Part shown: positions 1 to 8,923 of the stretch, piece by piece
How positions within the stretch are numbered: the first letter of the stretch is position 1
Layout: every line of letters starts with the position of its first letter
DNA from: Microcoleus sp. FACHB-672
Lineage (GTDB): Bacteria > Cyanobacteriota > Cyanobacteriia > Cyanobacteriales > Oscillatoriaceae
Direction: 5' to 3'
Length of the DNA: 64,000 nucleotides
Assembly (NCBI RefSeq): GCF_014695725.1
Contig: NZ_JACJOU010000007.1
Location: 310,001 to 374,000, forward strand
The notes under the pieces: model-generated
Seen by the model: the letters and a program-made list of their open reading frames with translations, nothing else
Database searches by the model: none
Told to the model about the DNA's origin: nothing
Made by a program: the position numbers and the translations under genes

Positions 1-1195
1 TGCGGTATTCTATTTCGGCGCTGCCGGTTTTTAAAATTGTGGGAACATAGTTAGAAACTCGCTCACTGTCTTCTGGGTGAATTACTTCAAGCCAGAGTTG
101 ACGATTGTTATAAAATTCCCCCACGGGCCGGTTGTAAAGTGTCTCTGTGGCTGGGTTAAGGTAAAGCAGTTCAAAGGTTGTTGCTGAAATTGACCACACC
201 ACATCTTGAAGCGAGTTCATCAGGCTGCTGAGGCGCAATTTGCTCTCTCGCAGGGCTGTTTCTATGTGCTGGCGCTCGGCAATTTGGGTTTCTAGTTGCT
301 GGATAGTTTGCCTTAATTCGACGGTTCGTTCGCTAACTTTTTGAGCGAGGGCTGCGTTCATTTTGGCTACGGCAGCTTCTGTGCGCTTGCGCTCGGTTAT
401 ATCACGACCGACATAGACAAAATCTTCCAAGATTTCTAAGTCTGTTTGGATGGCTGAACCCGAAAAGGAGATAAAAATTTCTTCCCCTGCTTTGGTCTGA
501 CAAGTGACTTCTACATTCTGCAAAAATTCCCCTCTAGATAGGGTTGTTGCCGGCTGTAAAAATTCTCTAACTGATGTTGCTTCATTCTCGCTTTGCTGTT
601 CAGCTAGAATCATCGCAAGCGGCTGACCTATTAAGTCTTCTTCTCTATAGCCAAACAACTCTACGGTAGCTCGATTAACTTTTTTTATAATCCCACTTTG
701 ATTCACAACAAATAAAGCATCAGCCGTGGCTAATAAGATTTTTTCTAGATAAGATTTGGAGGCTGACAGTTGACTCAATAAAAGATAAGATTCGTTCTCT
801 CGCTGAACTAATGTTTGTTTTAAGACCATCCTTTCTGTAGAGTTTTCCATGAGGACGAGCAATCGATTTTTTGAAAATTTCTCGTCTTCATCCCTAATAA
901 CGAAAACATCTATATATAATGGAGAACTCGCTTCAACAGAGCGATCAATGCCTTTGAGTTCAAAAAGCTCTTGCTGCCCTTGAAGGATGGCACTCAGATA
1001 ATCTTCTATGCCAATCAGTTCGGGAAAGCCGGCGCGAACATCGTTTCCGAGGATGGCTTCATCGGGACGATCAGAAAAGTGTTTGGCTCCCTCAGATATT
1101 TCTATGATGCTGAAGCGTTCATCTACTACCACGTATTCCATCTGGTTGATGGCTGAGGGTTTATGGAAAATCTGATTTAAAACTTGGTATTTCAT
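1..1195 (-). CDS. PAS-domain sensor protein (C-terminus beyond left edge)
   Basis: The reading frame is open from an ATG at 1195 to the left edge, so only about 398 residues are visible. At least two PAS regions can be read: one around residues 145-270, followed by a PAC-like segment ending in VGRDITERKRTEA, then a coiled-coil helix (NAALAQKVSERTVELRQ), then a further PAS that runs into the edge (LSSLMNSLQDVVWSIS). PAS domains bind small ligands or sense redox state. A histidine kinase or GGDEF output would normally follow but is not visible, so the output is unknown. It lies 42 bases after the small GTPase gene on the same strand and is probably the last or a late gene of that four-gene operon, which suggests it shares a pathway with the GTPase. 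Confidence is high for a PAS sensor and low for the output type. Confidence 0.85.
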   Translation of the reverse strand, partial: MKYQVLNQIFHKPSAINQMEYVVVDERFSIIEISEGAKHFSDRPDEAILGNDVRAGFPELIGIEDYLSAILQGQQELFELKGIDRSVEASSPLYIDVFVIRDEDEKFSKNRLLVLMENSTERMVLKQTLVQRENESYLLLSQLSASKSYLEKILLATADALFVVNQSGIIKKVNRATVELFGYREEDLIGQPLAMILAEQQSENEATSVREFLQPATTLSRGEFLQNVEVTCQTKAGEEIFISFSGSAIQTDLEILEDFVYVGRDITERKRTEAAVAKMNAALAQKVSERTVELRQTIQQLETQIAERQHIETALRESKLRLSSLMNSLQDVVWSISATTFELLYLNPATETLYNRPVGEFYNNRQLWLEVIHPEDSERVSNYVPTILKTGSAEIEYR

Positions 1196-1237
1196 GAAGG
1201 CGTGGAGTTTTAGCGCTTGTTGGAAATCAAAGTTCAG

Positions 1238-1765
1238 TTACACCGGCTCTACCATTTTGTAAGCTAATTTTTGAAAGATTGCATCTACGTCTTTGCCAGT
1301 TTTTGCCGAAGTAGTATAGATGCCTAGTATTTCCTCTTGAGGGAGATCCTGAACAAGCTCAAAAAGTTTAGCCAGTTTGTCTTCGTCAACGAGGTCAGAT
1401 TTATTTAAAGCGATGATGGCAGAGCTTTTGGGGTTAACGGATGCAAAGAGCTGAAGATGCTCTGGAATTCGCTCAATGGTTTCTTGCCGGCTCACATCGG
1501 CAACGATTACCGCACCGCTAGATCCTTGTAAGTAACTTGGAGCAATCGCCTTAAATTTAGTATGCCCTTCTAAATCCCATATTAACATCTGTAAATCTAG
1601 CTTTTCCTGCTGCTTCACCTCAACCAGTTCAATATTTTTTCGAGAAATTTTAACGCCTACGGTTGAAAGGTACTGATCGCTAAACTGGCGATCAACAAAA
1701 CGACGAATTAAGCTGGTTTTTCCAACGCCAAAATCGCCGATTAAGCACATTTTTTTTGATATCAT
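1238..1765 (-). CDS. Ras/Rab-like small GTPase
   Basis: About 175 residues, the size of a lone G domain. All five G motifs are visible: P-loop GDFGVGKTS, switch I threonine in STVGVK, G3 WDLEGH, G4 NKSD and G5 TSAK. It should be a cytoplasmic GTP/GDP switch of the Ras/Rab-like bacterial class (Rup or MglA-related). There is no C-terminal prenylation or membrane motif. The G3 motif is odd: the Ras sequence is DTAGQ, but here it is DLEGH, with His at the catalytic Gln61 position and Glu at the Ala59 position. Intrinsic hydrolysis may therefore be altered, or partner-dependent. I chose the ATG at 1765; a GTG two codons upstream is possible. It sits 57 bases after the OmpA-domain gene and 42 before the PAS gene, so co-transcription is likely. 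Confidence 0.92.
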   Translation of the reverse strand: MISKKMCLIGDFGVGKTSLIRRFVDRQFSDQYLSTVGVKISRKNIELVEVKQQEKLDLQMLIWDLEGHTKFKAIAPSYLQGSSGAVIVADVSRQETIERIPEHLQLFASVNPKSSAIIALNKSDLVDEDKLAKLFELVQDLPQEEILGIYTTSAKTGKDVDAIFQKLAYKMVEPV

Positions 1766-1822
1766 TGACACATTCAGTTAATTTATCGACTGTCGTTGAC
1801 GTAGTTGCTCCGTTTGCAGCCA

Positions 1823-4519
1823 TCACTGACTGTTGATCTCTGTCGGTGTTGCCGGTTCAAACACCACGCATCTGCTTAATAGTAACGGTTGATTGGACTC
1901 GACACCCGCAGGGGGTTTTGGTTTCCCTATCGCTTGTAGTCGCTTGGGATCGACACCTTGACTCACAAGCGCATCTCGCACAGCTATCGCCCGTTGTCGT
2001 GCTAACTGCTGGTTTTTGGTTTGATTGCCAAGGGTATCACTATGACCTATTATCCTAAGGTTTTTCTGAGGGTATTGCTGTAAAAAACTTTTAATCTGGA
2101 TAATAGTTTTGAGATAGGCTGGGTTGAGTGCGGCAGATCCAGGCTCAAAGTAAATTCGGCTGGTAATCTGGAGGGGATTGAGCTGTATGGTGCTGATAAC
2201 AGATTGAACACCCGGAATTTGTTTGAGAGCTTGGACGATTTTCTGGGTGTCTGTTTTTTCCCTAACCGTTCCCTCTACTGTGACTTTACGTTCGGCATAT
2301 TTCGTTGAAATAGAAATGCCCTCCATCTGATTTAAAACATCTGTTGCTCGTTTCACTTCGGCAACGACTAATACTGGATCGGGAGGTACATCAACGGCAA
2401 TAATTTGATTATCTAACCTCAAGGTAGGAACTGCTGCTTTGGCAATTTGACCGGCTTTTTCCCGGAGTTCTTGATTAGGCAGTTTTCCTGTCAATTTCAG
2501 AGTTTTTCCCTCAGCATCGACGCTCAAACGATAAACCGCTAATTGTGGCGCGGAAGCTAAGGCTGAGCCGGCTTTTGCTTCAATGCTCCGTTCAATTTTG
2601 TTGCGGTAAAAAGAAATTCCCCAAGGCACTAAAATCAGGCTTAAAGCAAGTAAACCGATTCCTAGAAGGGCGCGGGGTTGTTTCGCCGGCAGCTTCTCTG
2701 CGGCAGAATTCATTAATGTTTCTAATAGTGCCGGTACTGGTTCTGGTATCGTTGCCGGATCGCCATTAAAAAATTCGATAGGCTGACCGTAATCTAAAAT
2801 GATAATGCTCAGGGTTTTTCGGATTTTTTCTATATATTTTTTGGAAGGATCTCCTTTAACAACTACGGCTAAATAGCAGTATCCTGCTACTTCTAAAATT
2901 ATTTTAGAGTCACCATATTCAATTTCATTAAGTTCAGAAATCTCTCCCGACTGAATAATACATTCATTCACAAAACTGCGGATAGCCGTTAACATCCCCG
3001 CCACCATTTCAGATTCTAATCTTTGATTGCCAGAATGCTGAACATCTGAAATAATCAGTCCGGATGTTTTGTGAATCAAGAAAATGGCTGGCACACTAAA
3101 CGGCAAAGCTTCCCGGAGGATTAATTCTGCCTCGGAGACTCCCTGCACTTTGGCACGGATTTTGCGCTGAACTCCTTCCACACTAAAAGAGTTTGAAACT
3201 TTTTCATTGATAGAGCGAATGGCTTCTCCCAGGTATCGTGTAATGGTGTTACCAATAACAGGATAAAGCGCATCTACCATGACATCGCGTTCCAGCCTAA
3301 TCTGTTCTTTAATGGCTCTACCCATTTCGGGTGCTAACGCTTCGGCAATTGCGTCTCGATCTAGCCGAATTTGCTGTTTAATCGCAATCGCAATTTCCGG
3401 AGCGATCGCATTAGCCATTTCTTCGGGAGAGTTCTTAATTTGTTGAGAAATTGCTCCCGGTAACAAATCGGCAATTGCCGCACTCATTGCGAGCTTATTT
3501 TGTTGGGTTCTATTTTTAATGACTTCATCAATAATTGGAACAATTGCCTGAATAACTTCCTCTTTAGAGTCCGAAATTTTGAGGCTAAGAATGTGAGCGA
3601 TCCAAGGCAGCAAAAGTTTCATTAGCTGTTCAGGATCGTAGAGCTGATGCTCAATATTTTCCAGTTTATCTTTAATTTTTGAAAGTTGATTGTGAACTCC
3701 CGGCAGTTCTGATTCAGTCAGTAGCTTTTTAAAATCTTCTATTTCCGTGAGTTGGGAGCCGAATAGAAGATTTTGCAAACTTTCAACAGGATTAACCGGC
3801 TCCTCTGATTCCTGTGCGGGGAGAGATTCTTCAGGAGTATGTTCAAGCTGCTGACGCTGATCTAGCCGATTTCGCCATTTTTCAAGTGTCGCGTCTAAAG
3901 CGGCAAAATTCGGTGACACCGGCACTGAAGATTCGGCAGGATTATCATCTTCTTGGTTGGCATCTAAATCTAGAATATCTGGTTCTGTCGGCGCTGCGGA
4001 TTTTGTTGGTTCTTTTTGTCCCACTGAGGGCAGCAACCAACTTTTTAATCCTTCTATGGTGGCATTTAGATCAGCGATATCTGCCTGTGCCGGTGTTGAA
4101 AATTCAGCAACATTTTTATCCTCGTGGTTGCTCTCTAAATTCTCTGGCTCTGGCTGTGCCGGCGCTTCTGGTTTTGATGCCGGCAGCAGCAACCAACTTT
4201 TTAAGTCTTCGATACTACCATTTAAATCTGCTACATCTGGCTGATGCAAACCTGACATTTCCGGTAAGTTTTCTAGCAGTGGAGGCTGAGGGGTGACATT
4301 TGCCAAAGGCTCAGCCTCCGCAACTTTACCGTTGGAATCATTTTGGGATGAAAGGGTTTCAGCAACGGGTTTTTCATCTGAATCAATGATGTTGAGTTCC
4401 ATCAAAAGATCCAGCAACACTTCAAGCTGAGCTTCTGAATCTTCTGGTAACTGAACAGATTCAGAAACCAACCCATCCGGCTGTTCCCTACTTCCTAAAT
4501 TTTCTTCCGATAAAGCCAT
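1823..4519 (-). CDS. Large single-pass membrane protein with alpha/beta sensor-like region, BON-like repeats and C-terminal OmpA domain
   Basis: 898 residues. The first 240 residues are acidic and Pro/Glu-rich, with three copies of a short helix motif (DLNxxIExLKSWLLP, the last degenerate). A predicted helical region follows, with repeats of the type IAxAIKQQIRLDRDAIAEALAPE (about residues 280-440). About residues 450-580 form an alpha/beta domain (AIFLIHKTSGLIISD onward) resembling roadblock or longin-like folds; this is a structural guess. One transmembrane helix lies near 614-636 (LLGIGLLALSLILVPWGISF). Two BON-like repeats follow, then an OmpA-C peptidoglycan-binding domain near 785-890 (IIGHSDTLGNQ, LARQRAIAVRDAL). 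The N-terminal part would be cytoplasmic and the OmpA part periplasmic. Being next to a small GTPase, it may anchor or regulate GTPase signalling at the cell wall; that is inference. Confidence 0.85.
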   Translation of the reverse strand: MALSEENLGSREQPDGLVSESVQLPEDSEAQLEVLLDLLMELNIIDSDEKPVAETLSSQNDSNGKVAEAEPLANVTPQPPLLENLPEMSGLHQPDVADLNGSIEDLKSWLLLPASKPEAPAQPEPENLESNHEDKNVAEFSTPAQADIADLNATIEGLKSWLLPSVGQKEPTKSAAPTEPDILDLDANQEDDNPAESSVPVSPNFAALDATLEKWRNRLDQRQQLEHTPEESLPAQESEEPVNPVESLQNLLFGSQLTEIEDFKKLLTESELPGVHNQLSKIKDKLENIEHQLYDPEQLMKLLLPWIAHILSLKISDSKEEVIQAIVPIIDEVIKNRTQQNKLAMSAAIADLLPGAISQQIKNSPEEMANAIAPEIAIAIKQQIRLDRDAIAEALAPEMGRAIKEQIRLERDVMVDALYPVIGNTITRYLGEAIRSINEKVSNSFSVEGVQRKIRAKVQGVSEAELILREALPFSVPAIFLIHKTSGLIISDVQHSGNQRLESEMVAGMLTAIRSFVNECIIQSGEISELNEIEYGDSKIILEVAGYCYLAVVVKGDPSKKYIEKIRKTLSIIILDYGQPIEFFNGDPATIPEPVPALLETLMNSAAEKLPAKQPRALLGIGLLALSLILVPWGISFYRNKIERSIEAKAGSALASAPQLAVYRLSVDAEGKTLKLTGKLPNQELREKAGQIAKAAVPTLRLDNQIIAVDVPPDPVLVVAEVKRATDVLNQMEGISISTKYAERKVTVEGTVREKTDTQKIVQALKQIPGVQSVISTIQLNPLQITSRIYFEPGSAALNPAYLKTIIQIKSFLQQYPQKNLRIIGHSDTLGNQTKNQQLARQRAIAVRDALVSQGVDPKRLQAIGKPKPPAGVESNQPLLLSRCVVFEPATPTEINSQ

Positions 4520-4582
4520 GATCTGCTAATCCATAAAATCAAGCTACTTTCAGTGCTGACTCTGAGTAAGTCTTGGAATTTT

Positions 4583-5191
4583 CTATTGGTTATGGGTTGG
4601 TTCAATCAACCGCACATCCGTATACATATTCGTATCAGCAGCTTCTTTAAGCTCAGGGACAAACTCTGTACCTTTTATCCGCATCCCCAGCTCAAACAAA
4701 ACTTCTGCCATGTCATCTCTGGAAACCTTGACATCTCGCAGCAAAGATAGACGTTTGTCTAGCTCATCAAAAACTTGATTTCTGAGATTGCGAACTTCGT
4801 CTTGAAGCCTGTCTCTGGTTTGTGAAAGATCATCACGCATGGAACTTGTTTGTTTATCAACCGATTCATCAAGTGCTTCCAAGTGATTGGAAAACTTGCG
4901 ATTAATCCGGTCGATTTGCTGACGAAGATCGGCGCTTTCTTCTTGGGTGCTTAAATTAACAGACTTAAGTTTTTTCTCAAAAGAATCAACAGCCGCTCGA
5001 ACTTCTGTGGAAAGAACACTTTTAACCTGCTCAGCATAATCGTGCATTTCTTGCTGGAGCAGTGATAATTCAGTTTCTATTTTTTCAAAGCGATTGTTAT
5101 AATCTCGCAACTGAGCGCCGAAGATGATATCGCGTATCTGATCGATATTCCCCAGCCTTTCACGCATTTCCTCTTTTGTAATTTCAGCCAT
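4583..5191 (-). CDS. Coiled-coil protein of unknown function, first gene of the GTPase operon
   Basis: About 202 residues, highly charged and almost entirely helical, with long heptad-like stretches (FEKIETELSLLQQEMHDYAE; LSQTRDRLQDEVRNLRNQVF) indicating a coiled coil. There is no signal peptide or membrane segment. The N-terminus reads MAEITKEEMRERLGNIDQIRDIIFGAQ. The start at 5191 has an AGAGG five bases upstream; an earlier in-frame codon at 5212 is less likely. It precedes the OmpA-domain gene by 63 bases on the same strand. A cytoplasmic scaffold or polymer-forming partner of the membrane protein and GTPase is plausible, but the function is unknown. Confidence 0.85.
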   Translation of the reverse strand: MAEITKEEMRERLGNIDQIRDIIFGAQLRDYNNRFEKIETELSLLQQEMHDYAEQVKSVLSTEVRAAVDSFEKKLKSVNLSTQEESADLRQQIDRINRKFSNHLEALDESVDKQTSSMRDDLSQTRDRLQDEVRNLRNQVFDELDKRLSLLRDVKVSRDDMAEVLFELGMRIKGTEFVPELKEAADTNMYTDVRLIEPTHNQ

Positions 5192-5477
5192 GTTTGCCTC
5201 TGTTAATTGCAAAAATTCTCACTTAATTCTATTGTGTCACGTTTCTGTTTGGATGTTAAAGCTCGGTTTGGGGAGGCAATCGATCCACAGAAAACCGGAG
5301 GAAAGGAGGATAGGGTAATCGGCAGGTTACTTTTGTTAACGAGTACGAGAAATTTAATATTGGCTCGCCTTTTGGGTGGGTAAGGCGGTGCCGGCAATCG
5401 TGATTTAAGCGCTGAGGGGACAGAGACAGGGCTACAATAGGAGCAAATCGTTGCGAGAGAAGCAATCTGTAACGCCC

Positions 5478-6962
5478 ATGACCACAGCTGCATCGGTTAA
5501 AACTCAGTACGAAGCGATTATCGGGCTGGAAACCCATTGTCAGCTTAGTACCAAAACTAAGATTTTTTCCAGTTCCTCGACGGAATTTGGAGCACCTCCC
5601 AACACAAATATTGATCCAATTTGCATGGGAATGCCCGGGGTGTTGCCTGTACTGAATCAGAAGGTGCTTGAATATGCCGTGAAAACCGGCTTGGCGCTTA
5701 ACTGCGAAATTGCTAAGTACAGCAAATTTGACCGGAAGCAGTATTTTTACCCAGATTTGCCGAAGAACTATCAGATATCTCAATACGACTTGCCGATTGC
5801 AGAGCATGGCTGGTTAGAGATTGAGCTGGTGGATGAGGAAGGCAATGGCAGACGCAAGCGCATTGGTATCACGCGCCTGCACATGGAAGAAGATGCCGGC
5901 AAGTTAGTGCACGCCGGCAGCGAACGTCTGTCGGGTTCGACTTACTCGTTGGTGGATTACAATCGAGCCGGTATTCCTTTGGTTGAAATTGTCTCAGAAC
6001 CCGATATTCGTTCTGGGCAAGAGGCGGCTGAATACGCGCAAGAATTGCAGCGGATTGTGCGCTATCTTGGCGTCAGCGATGGCAATATGCAAGAAGGTTC
6101 CCTGCGCTGTGATGTGAATATCTCTGTTCGTCCGGTTGGACAAGAGAAGTTTGGCACGAAGGTGGAAATTAAAAATATGAACTCCTTCAGTGCAATTGCG
6201 CGGGCGATTGATTATGAAATTGAGCGGCAAATTGCAGCCGTCGAAGCCGGTGAGCGAATTTATCAAGAAACGCGGCTTTGGGAAGAAGGCGCTCAGCGCA
6301 CAATTAGTATGCGCTTGAAGGAAGGTTCTAGCGATTACCGCTATTTCCCAGAACCGGATTTATCTCCGATTGAAGTATCAACGAAACAGTTAGAGCAGTG
6401 GAAATCTGAGTTGCCCCAGTTGCCGGCGCACAAACGCCACCACTACGAAACTGAATTGGGGCTTTCTGCTTACGATGCGCGGGTGCTGACGGAGGACCGG
6501 CAGGTGGCAGAATATTTTGAGCAGGCGGTGGATGCCGGCGCGAATGCCAAGCAAGCGGCTAACTGGATTATGGGGGATATTGTCGCTTACCTGAAAACGG
6601 AAAAACTCGGCATTGCAGAAATTCCCCTCACACCGGCAAGTTTAGGCGAACTGATTTCCCTGATCGAAGCTGGCACGATTAGCGGCAAGATGGCGAAGGA
6701 TCTGCTGCCAGAGTTGCTAACAAACGGCGGATCTGCCAAGGAATTGGTGGAAAGCAAGGGAATGAGCCAAATTTCCGACACCGGCGCTTTGGAAACCATG
6801 ATTGATGAAGTGCTGGCGGCGAATCCCAAGGAACTGGAACAATATCGTGCCGGTAAAACGAAACTGCTGGGCTTTTTTGTCGGACAGGTGATGAAACAAA
6901 CTGGGGGACGCGCCGATCCTAAGCTCACCAACCAACTGCTGGCGCGTAAGTTGAACGCTTAG
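5478..6962 (+). CDS. gatB: Aspartyl/glutamyl-tRNA amidotransferase subunit B
   Basis: About 494 residues, normal for GatB. With GatA and GatC it converts Glu-tRNA(Gln) to Gln-tRNA(Gln), the route used by cyanobacteria. Recognisable features are the N-terminal [20 protein letters not shown], the [16 protein letters not shown] segment, EDAGKLVH, the conserved RCDVNISV and KNMNSF motifs, and the C-terminal YqeY-like tail ending [16 protein letters not shown] chose ATG 5478, where family homology begins. A TTG at 5451, with an AGGAG seven bases upstream, would add nine residues. gatA lies about 45 kb away at 50129-51589, so the genes are not an operon; gatC is not in the window. Confidence 0.97.
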   Translation: MTTAASVKTQYEAIIGLETHCQLSTKTKIFSSSSTEFGAPPNTNIDPICMGMPGVLPVLNQKVLEYAVKTGLALNCEIAKYSKFDRKQYFYPDLPKNYQISQYDLPIAEHGWLEIELVDEEGNGRRKRIGITRLHMEEDAGKLVHAGSERLSGSTYSLVDYNRAGIPLVEIVSEPDIRSGQEAAEYAQELQRIVRYLGVSDGNMQEGSLRCDVNISVRPVGQEKFGTKVEIKNMNSFSAIARAIDYEIERQIAAVEAGERIYQETRLWEEGAQRTISMRLKEGSSDYRYFPEPDLSPIEVSTKQLEQWKSELPQLPAHKRHHYETELGLSAYDARVLTEDRQVAEYFEQAVDAGANAKQAANWIMGDIVAYLKTEKLGIAEIPLTPASLGELISLIEAGTISGKMAKDLLPELLTNGGSAKELVESKGMSQISDTGALETMIDEVLAANPKELEQYRAGKTKLLGFFVGQVMKQTGGRADPKLTNQLLARKLNA

Positions 6963-6990
6963 GAACTGAAAAACTGAGCGCTGTGATCGG

Positions 6991-7018
6991 AAAAGGTGGT
7001 TCATGACCACCTTTTTTT
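6991..7018 (+). terminator. Intrinsic terminator after gatB
   Basis: A 10-bp perfect stem (AAAAGGTGGT at 6991-7000 with ACCACCTTTT at 7006-7015), a five-base loop and a continuing T run. It begins 28 bases after the gatB stop codon. Confidence 0.85.
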
Positions 7019-7103
7019 GTAGTTTCTTTACAACTTTTCTTGAGGGGTTTGACCCCTCACCCTCAAGATGCTATCTTGTGATAAGTAGATGCACCCTGAT
7101 GGC

Positions 7104-7136
7104 AGGGAGAGTCCCCCAAGGCTCTCCCTTTTTTTT
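7104..7136 (+). terminator. Second hairpin with T tract downstream of gatB
   Basis: An eight-base-pair stem AGGGAGAG / CTCTCCCT around a ten-base loop, followed by seven or more T residues. It may be a back-up terminator, or the end of a short transcript in the gatB-argJ gap. I see no gene between the two terminators. Confidence 0.6.
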
Positions 7137-7141
7137 GTTTT

Positions 7142-7180
7142 GGGCATGGGGCATGGGGCATAGGGCATGGGGCATGGGGG
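7142..7180. repeat. STRR heptamer array (GGGGCAT type)
   Basis: Four to five imperfect tandem copies of GGGGCAT, one with a TAGGG variant. The same short repeat recurs at five other intergenic places in the window. This is the short tandemly repeated repetitive sequence type known from cyanobacteria; no function is visible. Confidence 0.75.
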
Positions 7181-7388
7181 AGAGTTTTGCTAAGCCGGCA
7201 AAAGGATTTTTTTAGTACCTTAATTCATTGAAACTCGAAATTTTATATCTGGCGAATTGTTTTTTGTGGATGCGGCGATATTTTTTTTGAGGACGCGCTG
7301 CCGGTAAGATAGTTCCACTCACACATTCAATTCCCACTCGCCTGATATAATCGCCTCTCAGTCGGGCTAAAGAGGGTTGGGAGAAACT

Positions 7389-8630
7389 ATGGCAGAGTGG
7401 CAGGAAATTAGCGGTGGAGTGACGGCACCTAGAGGGTATCGGGCAGCAGGAATTGCAGCGGGCTTAAAGCCTTCGGGTGCGCCGGATTTGGCGTTAATTG
7501 TGTCTGAGGGAGATGCGATTGCGGCTGGGGTGTTTACCACTTCTCAAGTGCGGGCGGCGTGTGTGGATTACTGCCGGCAACGTTTGCAAGCCAAAGCCAG
7601 TGCTAGAGCAATTTTATGTAATGCCGGTCAAGCCAACGCTGCCACCGGCGAACAAGGTTGGCTGGATGCGATAGAAAGTGCAATGTTGTTGGCACAAGAA
7701 CTGAATATTGCCTCCGACACGATTTTGCTGGCATCCACCGGCGTGATCGGGCAACGAATTAAAATGGACGGCTTGCGGGCGGGAATTCCCAACTTAGTAG
7801 CGGCTGCTTCAACAGATGGAGGCGATGCTGCGGCTAAGGCGATCTGCACCACGGATTTAGTGCCAAAATCAATCGCCTTCGAGACACAGTTTGGAGATCG
7901 CACAGTCCGAATGGGTGGAATGTGCAAAGGATCAGGCATGATTCATCCCAACATGGCGACGCTGCTGGCGTTTATTACTTGCGATGCCGCTGTTTCGTCT
8001 CATCTTTGGCACGATATGTTAAGCCGTGCCGCAGATAAAAGTTTTAATCAAATTACCGTTGATGGTGATACGAGTACAAATGACACGTTAATCGCTTTCG
8101 CAAATGGGCAATCTCGGACGCCGGCGATTACAGAACCCGGTGCAGAGGCGGACAAATTAGAGGCGATGCTGACGGCAATTTGTCAGTATTTAGCCAAGGC
8201 AATTGCACGGGATGGAGAGGGGGCAACCTGCTTGGTTGAAGTGCAAGTTTCCGGTGCAAAAGATGAAGCGGCGGCACGTCAAATTGCCAAAACGATTGTC
8301 GGTTCCTCTTTGGTCAAGTCTGCAATTTTTGGACGCGATCCAAATTGGGGACGAATTGCAGCAGCCGCAGGACGTGCCGGCGTGCCCTTTGAGCAAGAAG
8401 ATCTCCGCATTCAGTTAGGGGATTTCTTATTAATGGAAAACGGTCAACCTTTGCCATTTGATCGGGCGGCGGCGAGTAATTATATGAAACAAGCCGCTGC
8501 GGGGGCGTATTTGAAAGAAGATACGGTTTTAATTTCCGTGAATGTGGGAAATGGAGCCGGTTTTGGGACTGCTTGGGGATGTGATTTAAGTTATGACTAT
8601 GTGAAGATTAACGCCGAATATACGACTTAA
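7389..8630 (+). CDS. argJ: Arginine biosynthesis bifunctional protein ArgJ (ornithine acetyltransferase / N-acetylglutamate synthase)
   Basis: About 413 residues, full length. It transfers acetyl from N-acetylornithine to glutamate, giving ornithine and N-acetylglutamate in the cyclic arginine pathway, and belongs to the N-terminal nucleophile family. The self-cleavage site is visible in KGSGMIHPNMATLLAF: Thr191 becomes the N-terminal nucleophile of the beta chain. The preceding STGVIG oxyanion motif (Thr117-Gly118) and the C-terminal FGRDPNWGRI are also typical. I chose ATG 7389 (MAEWQEISGGVTAPRG); a TTG at 7377 is a less likely alternative. It stands alone, with no other arg gene nearby. 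Confidence 0.97.
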   Translation: MAEWQEISGGVTAPRGYRAAGIAAGLKPSGAPDLALIVSEGDAIAAGVFTTSQVRAACVDYCRQRLQAKASARAILCNAGQANAATGEQGWLDAIESAMLLAQELNIASDTILLASTGVIGQRIKMDGLRAGIPNLVAAASTDGGDAAAKAICTTDLVPKSIAFETQFGDRTVRMGGMCKGSGMIHPNMATLLAFITCDAAVSSHLWHDMLSRAADKSFNQITVDGDTSTNDTLIAFANGQSRTPAITEPGAEADKLEAMLTAICQYLAKAIARDGEGATCLVEVQVSGAKDEAAARQIAKTIVGSSLVKSAIFGRDPNWGRIAAAAGRAGVPFEQEDLRIQLGDFLLMENGQPLPFDRAAASNYMKQAAAGAYLKEDTVLISVNVGNGAGFGTAWGCDLSYDYVKINAEYTT

Positions 8631-8671
8631 GCGGAAATCGAATAGCAATTGAAAATTGCTGGCGCTACGCT

Positions 8672-8759
8672 ATCGCGGCTACACAAACCCAGTCTGCCGG
8701 CGCGGACTAAGTCAACCTCTTAAGCCGGCAGAAACAGGTTTTGTCAGCCTAGCCGCGAT
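8672..8759. repeat. Intergenic imperfect inverted repeat
   Basis: Arms ATCGCGGCT (8672-8680) and AGCCGCGAT (8751-8759) are exact complements. Partial pairing continues inward (ACACAAACC against GGTTTTGTC; TGCCGG against CCGGCA). It lies between argJ and the PEP-CTERM gene. It may be a dispersed palindromic repeat or a small non-autonomous element; no target duplication or coding capacity is evident. The rest of 8631-8923 holds no gene I can support. Confidence 0.5.
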
Positions 8760-8884
8760 TTTAAATAACCCAATTATTATTCTCCTTGCGCTGCGATCTA
8801 TACGTTTGTTAGACAAACAAAATTGCGTAGCCCGAAATTACCGACTTATAAAGTTTTCTCTTCAATCGGCTTTATCGGATATTC

Positions 8885-8905
8885 ATGATCTTTAAAGATC
8901 ATTTT
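8885..8905 (+). terminator. Possible terminator hairpin downstream of argJ
   Basis: Perfect palindrome ATGATCTTTAAAGATCAT followed by TTT on the plus strand. It is 18 bases from the end of the convergent PEP-CTERM gene, so it could serve either side. AT-rich and short, hence only moderate confidence. Confidence 0.4.
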
Positions 8906-8923
8906 GCCCTCGCCAACTTCTTT

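Noticed and set aside
8656-8895. Small plus-strand ORF of 79 codons
   Set aside because: It covers the palindromic repeat, has no ribosome site and no family resemblance.
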